From positions 1 through 21,542 of the forward strand of contig CALGAJ010000014.1 of NCBI GenBank assembly GCA_937951975.1: a stretch of 21,542 nucleotides of DNA, given 5' to 3'. Numbering within the stretch: position 1 is the stretch's first letter; each line of letters begins with the position of its first letter. The notes below the pieces were generated by a model. It was not told the DNA's origin and did not search any database. It worked only from the letters and a program-made list of their open reading frames with translations. The position numbers were made by a program, and so were the translations under genes. This DNA comes from an uncultured Desulfotignum sp. GTDB taxonomy: Bacteria; Desulfobacterota; Desulfobacteria; Desulfobacterales; Desulfobacteraceae. Positions 16,388-21,542 of this stretch are shown here, one piece after another.

Positions 16388-16405
16388 ACACCATCTTTCC
16401 GATGT

Positions 16406-16481
16406 GGGGCTGTAGCTCAGCTGGGAGAGCGTACGGCTGGCAGCCGTAAGGTCAGGGGTTCGATCCCCCTCAGCTCCACCA
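16406..16481 (+). tRNA. tRNA-Ala (anticodon GGC)
   Basis: A 76-base cloverleaf with encoded 3' CCA. The acceptor arm GGGGCTG pairs with CAGCTCC and includes the G3-U70 wobble pair that identifies alanine tRNAs. The D-arm is GCTC...GAGC, the anticodon stem TACGG/CCGTA carries loop CTGGCAG with anticodon GGC, and the T-arm AGGGG/CCCCT carries loop TTCGATC. It reads GCC and GCU codons. A strong promoter precedes it and a hairpin terminator follows. No integrase or phage-like sequence is next to it. Confidence 0.97.
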
Positions 16482-16510
16482 CACATTAAAGACATACCTT
16501 GTCAGATAAT

Positions 16511-16544
16511 AAAAACCTTCCCGCAAAGTGCGGGAAGGTTTTTT
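16511..16544. terminator. Bidirectional intrinsic terminator between tRNA-Ala and degP
   Basis: A stem of about 13-15 base pairs (AACCTTCCCGCA / TGCGGGAAGGTT) with loop AAG is flanked by an A-run on the left and a T-run on the right. It can therefore end transcription of the tRNA on the plus strand and of degP on the minus strand, whose stop codon is about 30 bases away. Confidence 0.85.
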
Positions 16545-16571
16545 GTTTTCAGCCGGTTCTAATCGTTATCC

Positions 16572-17987
16572 TTATTTCTCAAACCGCACCACATACACAT
16601 GGCTGTTGCCTCTTCTGAACAGAAGCTGGGCGGTCCGGCCTTTTTCAATGCGGGCAAGGACCTCGTGATAGGATGTCAGATCAGTGATTCGCTGGCGGTT
16701 GAGTTCCATGAGCAGGTCTCCGGCCCGGACCCCTGAGCTGTCAGCCGGAGAATCTGGTTTGATTTCAGTGACAATCAGTCCTTTGACTTCTTCAGGGTAT
16801 CCTAAACGCTGGGCAGTGGCGGGATCGAGTTCTTTAAACTTGAAACCGAAACTGTCGAATTCATCCAGAGATGCCATCACTTCCGGATCCTGATCCGGGC
16901 GTTTTCCCAGTTTGACCGTTACGGTTTTTTCCTTGCCATCCCGGATGATTTTTACATCCACGGTCTCATCCACCTTGAGATTGGCGATGGTAAGGGTCAG
17001 ATCCCGGGAGGTTTCGATTTTTTCTCCATTGACCTCAAGAATCACATCCCCGGATTTGATTCCGGCTTCATGGGCGGGATTGTCTTCATATACCTTGGCC
17101 ACATACACACCGCTGGTCGAATCGATGCCATAATATTCCGCCAGTTCCGGTGTGATATTCTGGATGGCCACGCCCATCCATCCCCGGGAGACCTGCTGGG
17201 TATCGATGAGCTGATCGATAATACCGGTGGCCAGATCGGACGGGATGGCAAACCCGATGCCCTGGCCGGATCTCACAATGGCGGTATTGATTCCGATGAC
17301 CTCACCGTCCAGATTCAGCAACGGGCCGCCGCTGTTGCCCGGGTTGATGGATGCATCGGTCTGGATAAAGTCATCATAGGGCCCTGAACCGATGATCCGG
17401 CCTTTGGCGGAAATAATGCCGGCGGTCACGGTCTGTTCCAGCCCGAACGGACTGCCGATGGCCACCACCCAGGAACCGATTTCCGCCTCGCTGGATTTGC
17501 CGAATTTCAAGGGCTGTAAATTTTTGGCATCCACTTTGATGAGCGCCAGGTCCGTCATGGGATCGGTACCCACGATGGTGGCCTCAAGTTCGGTTTTATC
17601 GTGAAGAATCACCTTGATCTCATCCGCGCCTTTGATCACGTGATGATTGGTGACAATATATCCGTCCCTGGAAATGATGAATCCAGACCCCAGACTCTGT
17701 TCTTTCCGGTTCCGGGGCTGGGGGTTGAGAAACGGACCGAAAAAATCTTCAAGCCCTTCCCGGTTTCCGAACGGATGACCGAAAAAATGTTCAAAAACCC
17801 GGCCTCCGCCCTGAACGGTTTTCACGGTCTGAATATTGACCACCCCGGATTTGGCTGTTCCGGCCAGATCGGAAAACCCGGCCGGGATCATTTTTTGTTT
17901 CTGGGCGGCCCAGACCGGCAGGGATGTCAGCAGAAAAACACTCATCAGCAACATGACAATCAGGTGCGTTTGTTTCAAGTGTTTCAT
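16572..17987 (-). CDS. degP: Periplasmic Do-type serine protease/chaperone (DegP/HtrA, MucD-like)
   Basis: It degrades or holds misfolded periplasmic proteins. Numbered from ATG 17987 (471 residues): signal peptide about 1-28 (cleavage near VWA-A), a trypsin-like domain with catalytic His116 (VTNHHV), Asp146 (DPMTDLAL) and Ser219 (NPGNSGGP), then PDZ1 (about 240-345) and PDZ2 (about 375-465), the usual DegP plan. The longer in-frame ATG at 18029 adds 14 residues and lacks a good site; ATG 17987 has AAGGAGA five bases upstream and a normal signal peptide, so it is preferred. It lies 101 bases downstream of a sensor kinase on the same strand, with a palindrome in the gap, and probably belongs to the same regulon or operon. 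A terminator follows the stop. Confidence 0.95.
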   Translation of the reverse strand: MKHLKQTHLIVMLLMSVFLLTSLPVWAAQKQKMIPAGFSDLAGTAKSGVVNIQTVKTVQGGGRVFEHFFGHPFGNREGLEDFFGPFLNPQPRNRKEQSLGSGFIISRDGYIVTNHHVIKGADEIKVILHDKTELEATIVGTDPMTDLALIKVDAKNLQPLKFGKSSEAEIGSWVVAIGSPFGLEQTVTAGIISAKGRIIGSGPYDDFIQTDASINPGNSGGPLLNLDGEVIGINTAIVRSGQGIGFAIPSDLATGIIDQLIDTQQVSRGWMGVAIQNITPELAEYYGIDSTSGVYVAKVYEDNPAHEAGIKSGDVILEVNGEKIETSRDLTLTIANLKVDETVDVKIIRDGKEKTVTVKLGKRPDQDPEVMASLDEFDSFGFKFKELDPATAQRLGYPEEVKGLIVTEIKPDSPADSSGVRAGDLLMELNRQRITDLTSYHEVLARIEKGRTAQLLFRRGNSHVYVVRFEK

Positions 17988-18062
17988 GGTACTCTCCTTT
18001 TTGAATTTGAGGTTGAAAAAATCAATCAAGCCTGGTTTAAACAGATTTTTTTCTTGTGTAAG

Positions 18063-18076
18063 GGTATTATAATACC
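18063..18076. promoter_or_regulatory. Perfect 14-base palindrome upstream of degP (candidate operator)
   Basis: GGTATTATAATACC reads the same on both strands and sits between the kinase stop (18089) and the degP start (17987). It contains TATAAT, a -10-like sequence, but I see no good -35 at the right distance. An activator-dependent degP promoter or operator is possible. Confidence 0.4.
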
Positions 18077-18088
18077 GAAAGATGATTT

Positions 18089-19492
18089 TTAAATGACCTC
18101 AAAATTACAATATGGCAATGTGAACGTGAAGCAGGCCCCCTCCCCGGGGCTGCTTTGGACATGAATATCGCCTTTATGCTCTCTGGCAACGGCTCTGGCA
18201 AAAGACAGTCCCAAACCGCTGCCCGGACTGGTCCGGGAGGATTCCGCCCGAAAAAACCGGTCAAAAATCCGCTCGTGAAACGGCAGAGGGATTCCCGGTC
18301 CGGTATCTTTTACTTGAATCGCCACAATGGCATCATTTTTTTTGATCATCTGGACCGTGATGCGGCCCCCGGGATTAGTATATTTAATGGCATTGTCCAG
18401 CAGATTGGAAAATGCCCGCTGAAGCATGTTCACATCGGCCATCACTGTAAACCGGCCCGGCACATGACAAATAAAATCAATATGTTTATCTTCGGCCACC
18501 GGGGCAAACAGATCACAGGCCCCTTGAATCATTTGAGTCAGATCCATGGATTCAAAATGAAAATCCCCCTCCCCTGCCCGGGTTCTGGAAATCACCAGCA
18601 TGGTGTTGATCATGTCTAAAAGCCGGTCTGATTCTTCAATGGTGCTGGCTGCCATGGAATGAAACTCTTCCAGGCTTTCCCCCTGCAACAGCGTCAATTC
18701 AGCCGCTCCCCGGATCCGGGTGACCGGGCTTTTCAGATCATGGGCCATGTTGTCTCCCATTTCCCGGATCCCGCTGACCAGGGACTGGATCCGGTCCAGC
18801 ATCTGGTTGAAGGTGCTGGCCAGATCATCCAGTTCATCTTTGCTGCCCGTGACCGGCACCCGTTTCTGAAGACTGGAGCCGGTAATGCTTTTGGCGGTGC
18901 GTGTGATGGTGTCCACCCGAAAGAGGGCTTTTTGCACCAGAAACCACCCGGACAGAGCGGAAAATCCGATGATGAACCCCATGGCCACCATGAACACCCG
19001 CTTGAACGCACTGAGAAACCGGGACTGGAATTCCATGGTGATCCCGGTTTGCAAAATCGCATTGTGTGCCACAAATGTGTATAAAATACGGGCCTTGTGA
19101 ACATTGTCCATCAAGCGGGTATCAAACACCGGGGATTTTGTTTCTATCAGCTGGTGCAGCAGATCATGGTCCACCTGGATATCTTTCCAGTAAGACATGT
19201 GTGATGACGCAAACACCTCGCCGGTGGGATGCAGAAGCCTGAAAAAAATCATTTTTTCGCCGGCGGCCTTGGATTCGATCACCGCCAGGTTGCCGGCCCC
19301 TCTCATCCCGCTTTGACGGATGACGGACGAAAACTGAGCGGCTTTGTCCATCAGCTCTTCATCGATCTGATCCTGGAGGGTCTGGACGGCCAGATAATAG
19401 AACAGGATAAATGCCACGGCAGCGGATATGGAAAAAACACCCGTGAACCAGAGCGTCAACCGGAACCGGATGGTCCTGAACAGATCAGGCAT
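18089..19492 (-). CDS. Sensor histidine kinase (HAMP-HisKA-HATPase), membrane-bound
   Basis: A 467-residue kinase of the envelope/metal-sensor type (CusS/QseC-like layout). Transmembrane helix 1 is about 13-36, a periplasmic sensing region of about 125 residues follows, and helix 2 is about 166-187. Then come HAMP (about 188-240), HisKA with the phosphorylated histidine H251 in MAHDLKSPVTRI, the N-box NLLDNAIKYTN (363-373), the G1 box DTGPG (396-400), FDRFFR (409-414) and the G2 box GSGLGLS (424-430). No cysteine or histidine cluster is evident in the sensing region, so the signal is unknown. ATG 19492 overlaps the regulator stop as ATGCCTGA (8 bases), so the two are coupled. degP follows on the same strand, suggesting an envelope-stress input. 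Confidence 0.94.
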   Translation of the reverse strand: MPDLFRTIRFRLTLWFTGVFSISAAVAFILFYYLAVQTLQDQIDEELMDKAAQFSSVIRQSGMRGAGNLAVIESKAAGEKMIFFRLLHPTGEVFASSHMSYWKDIQVDHDLLHQLIETKSPVFDTRLMDNVHKARILYTFVAHNAILQTGITMEFQSRFLSAFKRVFMVAMGFIIGFSALSGWFLVQKALFRVDTITRTAKSITGSSLQKRVPVTGSKDELDDLASTFNQMLDRIQSLVSGIREMGDNMAHDLKSPVTRIRGAAELTLLQGESLEEFHSMAASTIEESDRLLDMINTMLVISRTRAGEGDFHFESMDLTQMIQGACDLFAPVAEDKHIDFICHVPGRFTVMADVNMLQRAFSNLLDNAIKYTNPGGRITVQMIKKNDAIVAIQVKDTGPGIPLPFHERIFDRFFRAESSRTSPGSGLGLSFARAVAREHKGDIHVQSSPGEGACFTFTLPYCNFEVI

Positions 19493-20165
19493 CTGAATCC
19501 CTTATCACATATCCGGCCCCGCGTACGGTATGTATCAGCCGGTTGGGAAACTCTTTGTCCACTTTGTCTCTTAACCGGCAGATCCTCGCTTCCACCACAT
19601 TGGTCATGGGATCGAAATTATAGTCCCACACATGCTCCATGATCATGGTTTTGGACACCACCCGGTTTTTGTTCCGCAGCAGGTATTCCAGCAGAGAAAA
19701 TTCCAGGGGCTGGAGATCGATGGGGTCATCGCCCCGGAACACCCGGCGTTTCAGAATATCCATTTTCAGATCCCTGCATGTGAGTACCACCGGATCCGTT
19801 ACATTGCCGGCCCGGCGGATCAGTGCCTGGATTCTGGCCAGCAGTTCGGAAAAGGCAAACGGCTTGGTCAGATAATCATCTGCCCCGGCTTCCAGCCCCT
19901 TGACGCGATCATCCACCCGCCCCCGGGCGCTCAGCACAATTATGGGCGTATTGTTTTTGTGTTTCCGGATGCGGCGGATCAGAGAAAACCCGTCCATTTC
20001 CGGCAGCATGATATCGATGATCAATGTATCATAGGACGTTTCAAACGCTTTTTCAAATCCCAGCGGTCCGGTGGCGGCCGTATCCACTGCAAATCCGGCG
20101 GAATGAAGCCCTTTTTCCACAAACCGGGTAATTTTTTCATCATCTTCCACCAGCAGGATTCTCAT
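19485..20165 (-). CDS. OmpR/PhoB-family response regulator
   Basis: A 226-residue two-domain DNA-binding regulator. The receiver domain (about 1-115) has the acidic pair D8/D9, phosphorylation site D51 in IIDIMLPEMDG and the conserved lysine K101 in LTKPFAF. A winged-helix output domain (about 125-222) has the typical LQPLEFSLLEYLLRN, HVWDYNFDP and IHTVRGAGYVI stretches. AGGGGGA lies about nine bases before ATG 20165, with a candidate promoter further upstream. It is the first gene of the regulator-kinase-degP series. The target could include its own promoter and degP, but this is inference. Confidence 0.95.
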   Translation of the reverse strand: MRILLVEDDEKITRFVEKGLHSAGFAVDTAATGPLGFEKAFETSYDTLIIDIMLPEMDGFSLIRRIRKHKNNTPIIVLSARGRVDDRVKGLEAGADDYLTKPFAFSELLARIQALIRRAGNVTDPVVLTCRDLKMDILKRRVFRGDDPIDLQPLEFSLLEYLLRNKNRVVSKTMIMEHVWDYNFDPMTNVVEARICRLRDKVDKEFPNRLIHTVRGAGYVIRDSDA

Positions 20166-20236
20166 GGATGCGGTTTCCCCCTGAATTGAAACGGTTAGGC
20201 TGTCTGTGTGATTTTTAAAGATGGTTACGAGTCTTT

Positions 20237-20264
20237 AATATAGGAACCCCGGGTGAATAATCAA
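20237..20264 (-). promoter_or_regulatory. Candidate promoter for the response regulator operon
   Basis: On the minus strand, -35 TTGATT (20264-20259) and -10 TATATT (20242-20237) are separated by 16 bases, about 70 bases before the regulator start. The -35 element lies inside a 14-base palindrome (20259-20272), so a bound repressor or activator could control it. Confidence 0.45.
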
Positions 20265-20272
20265 TATTGATT
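20259..20272. repeat. Perfect 14-base palindrome in the regulator upstream region
   Basis: AATCAATATTGATT is a perfect dyad in the region between the response regulator and the divergent membrane-protein gene. It overlaps the candidate -35 of the regulator and lies about 70 bases before the membrane protein start. It may be an operator, but chance in AT-rich DNA cannot be excluded. Confidence 0.35.
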
Positions 20273-20342
20273 TGATTTTTTTTGCCCCAGCCGGTAAGGT
20301 GTGCCACAATTTTTTTATCAATTTTCCCGTAAGGATGGGTTT

Positions 20343-20579
20343 TTGGTTCAACTGAAACATACATGGTGGATATTCCAGATACTGCTGCTTCTGGTATCTG
20401 TATTTTTTTTCCTGTTCGGCCTGGATCTGCTCATTTCCTCGTATCAGCTGCCGGATCCGTTTTCTTTTATCATGACATTTTTTGCCGCCAGTTTTGTGCT
20501 TTTGATCAGTGCGGCCCTGGTCATCACGTTTTTGATCAAAATGATCCGGGTCTACCGGCGCATCCGCAACCATTCCTAA
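20343..20579 (+). CDS. Small two-helix membrane protein, unknown function
   Basis: A 78-residue protein from TTG 20343 (92 residues from GTG 20301). I do not recognise its family. There are two strongly hydrophobic segments, IFQILLLLVSVFFFLFGLDLL (about 9-30) and FSFIMTFFAASFVLLISAALVITFLI (about 39-64), and a basic C-terminus (KMIRVYRRIRNH) expected in the cytoplasm. The aromatic pair WW precedes the first helix. TTG 20343 has AAGGA seven bases upstream, while the GTG has AAGG only two bases away, so the shorter form is preferred. It precedes the ABC-F gene by 13 bases and is probably co-transcribed. Frame and hydrophobic pattern support a real gene over the opposite-strand reading. Confidence 0.7.
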   Translation: MVQLKHTWWIFQILLLLVSVFFFLFGLDLLISSYQLPDPFSFIMTFFAASFVLLISAALVITFLIKMIRVYRRIRNHS

Positions 20580-20592
20580 TGTCAGGTGTTTT

Positions 20593-21542
20593 ATGTCCGT
20601 TTTGTTTACCTTGTCCGACATATCCAAATCCTATGGTGATGATACCCTTTTTTCAGACCTGAATATTGATTTTAAATCCGGGGAACAACTGGGACTGATC
20701 GGCAGCAACGGCAGCGGCAAGTCCACATTGCTCAAACTCATTGCCGGTGAGACTTTGCCGGATACCGGAGAGATCAGCATACAAAAAACCTGCCGCATCG
20801 TGTACCTTTCCCAGGAAGACCGCCTGAATCCGGAACATACTGTGGAGGCCGTGCTGTTTGACTGCCTGGCTCCGTTACCCATGGATGACAGGGAAAAACA
20901 CCGGCGGGTGAACCAGGCCCTGGGAAAAGGCGGATTTGCAGATACAACTGTCCAGGTTGAAAACCTGTCCGGAGGATGGAAAAAACGACTGGCCATCACC
21001 CGTGCCCTGTGCATGGACCCGGATCTTCTGTTATTGGACGAACCCACCAACCATCTGGATATCCATGGCATTCTGTGGCTGGAGCAGATTCTTAAATCTG
21101 CATCGTTTTCCTTTATCGTGGTGAGTCATGACCGGGCTTTTCTGGAAAACACCTGCGCCGGGACCCTGGAAATCGCAAAATATTATCCCAAAGGATATTT
21201 CAAGATTCAGGGCGGCTACCGGATGTTTGAACAGGAACGGAACAAATTTCTCACAGCCCAGGAAAAACAGCAGGCATCCATGGCCAGCAAAATGCGGCGG
21301 GAGGATGAATGGCTTCGCCAGGGGGCCAAGGCCCGGTCCACCAAAGCCAAGTTCCGCATTGATCAGGCAGAAAATTTACGTCAGGCCCTGGACGCGCTCA
21401 AAGAAAGAAACCGCCACACCGCCCGGGTGGACATGGATTTCACCGGCACCGGCCGCCAGACCCGGAAATTGATCCAGGTGCACAACCTGACCAAAGGGTA
21501 TGGACAAAAATCCTTGTTTTCCGGCATCACGTTTGAGCTGGG
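20593..21542 (+). CDS. uup: ABC-F family ATPase, Uup-like, 3' truncated by window edge
   Basis: The frame is open to the window end with no stop; 316 codons are visible, about half of a family member of roughly 635 residues. ABC-F proteins have two fused ATPase domains and no membrane part; they act on ribosomes, and Uup also has a link to DNA structure. The first ATPase domain shows Walker A GSNGSGKST (37-45), signature LSGGW (125-129), Walker B LLLLDE with PTNHLD (145-155) and the switch histidine in VVSHD (179). The interdomain linker (about 215-285) includes EWLRQGAKARSTKAKFRI, the motif style of Uup. A second domain begins near 294 (LIQVHNLTKGYG). An AGG lies six bases before ATG 20593. 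The Uup assignment over EttA or YbiT is likely but not certain. Confidence 0.9.
   Translation, partial: MSVLFTLSDISKSYGDDTLFSDLNIDFKSGEQLGLIGSNGSGKSTLLKLIAGETLPDTGEISIQKTCRIVYLSQEDRLNPEHTVEAVLFDCLAPLPMDDREKHRRVNQALGKGGFADTTVQVENLSGGWKKRLAITRALCMDPDLLLLDEPTNHLDIHGILWLEQILKSASFSFIVVSHDRAFLENTCAGTLEIAKYYPKGYFKIQGGYRMFEQERNKFLTAQEKQQASMASKMRREDEWLRQGAKARSTKAKFRIDQAENLRQALDALKERNRHTARVDMDFTGTGRQTRKLIQVHNLTKGYGQKSLFSGITFEL

Noticed and set aside
16406..16481. tRNA-Ala as an integration site of a mobile element
   Set aside because: There is no integrase, no repeated tRNA 3' end and no foreign-looking genes nearby; both flanks are normal housekeeping genes.
20235..20627. A 130-codon minus-strand frame opposite the two-helix membrane protein
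   Set aside because: It is lysine- and glutamine-rich with no recognisable domain. The plus-strand frame shows two clean membrane helices and a ribosome site.

Overview
The window looks like ordinary chromosome of a Gram-negative bacterium. There is an outer-membrane and periplasm toolkit throughout: lytic transglycosylase, tail-specific protease, AsmA-like protein, PpiD-type foldase, Do-type protease and an envelope sensor kinase. Gene style, moderate GC content and the protein family mix suggest a sulfate-reducing Desulfobacterota (Desulfobacterales-like) host. That placement is inference; no marker gene in the window proves it. I see no mobile element, phage gene or CRISPR array. No gap between genes exceeds about 180 bases.

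Layout. Bases 1-804 are the 3' half of guaA, followed by a single-pass membrane coiled-coil protein (853-1722). A small four-cysteine protein (1818-1994), with its own promoter, converges on a MltD-like transglycosylase with a LysM domain (minus strand, to 3093). Divergent from that is a plus-strand block at 3259-11437: inositol-monophosphatase-family enzyme, circularly permuted GTPase RbgA, tail-specific protease Prc, a 1073-residue AsmA-like protein, an acyl-ACP thioesterase and RecX. The gaps run from +29 to -14 bases, so the block is very probably one operon with translational coupling.

The minus-strand block at 11479-16234 is ppiD followed by a two-domain M16 zinc protease. A tRNA-Ala(GGC) gene with a near-consensus promoter and a strong bidirectional terminator sits at 16359-16543. 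Then comes a minus-strand stress block, transcribed from about 20230 down to 16572: OmpR-type response regulator, sensor histidine kinase, and a DegP-type protease with two PDZ domains. Divergent from it are a two-helix membrane protein and the first half of an Uup-like ABC-F ATPase that runs off the window.

How it fits together. Much of the window concerns envelope protein quality control: Prc, PpiD, M16 protease and DegP, with a two-component system directly upstream of degP. Peptidoglycan and lipid maintenance (MltD, AsmA-like, thioesterase) forms a second theme. The most interesting leads are modest: an operon joining ribosome assembly, periplasmic proteolysis, lipid-related genes and a RecA regulator; two perfect 14-base palindromes in the control regions of the kinase/degP cluster; and the small four-cysteine protein. 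I found nothing that amounts to a clearly new system.
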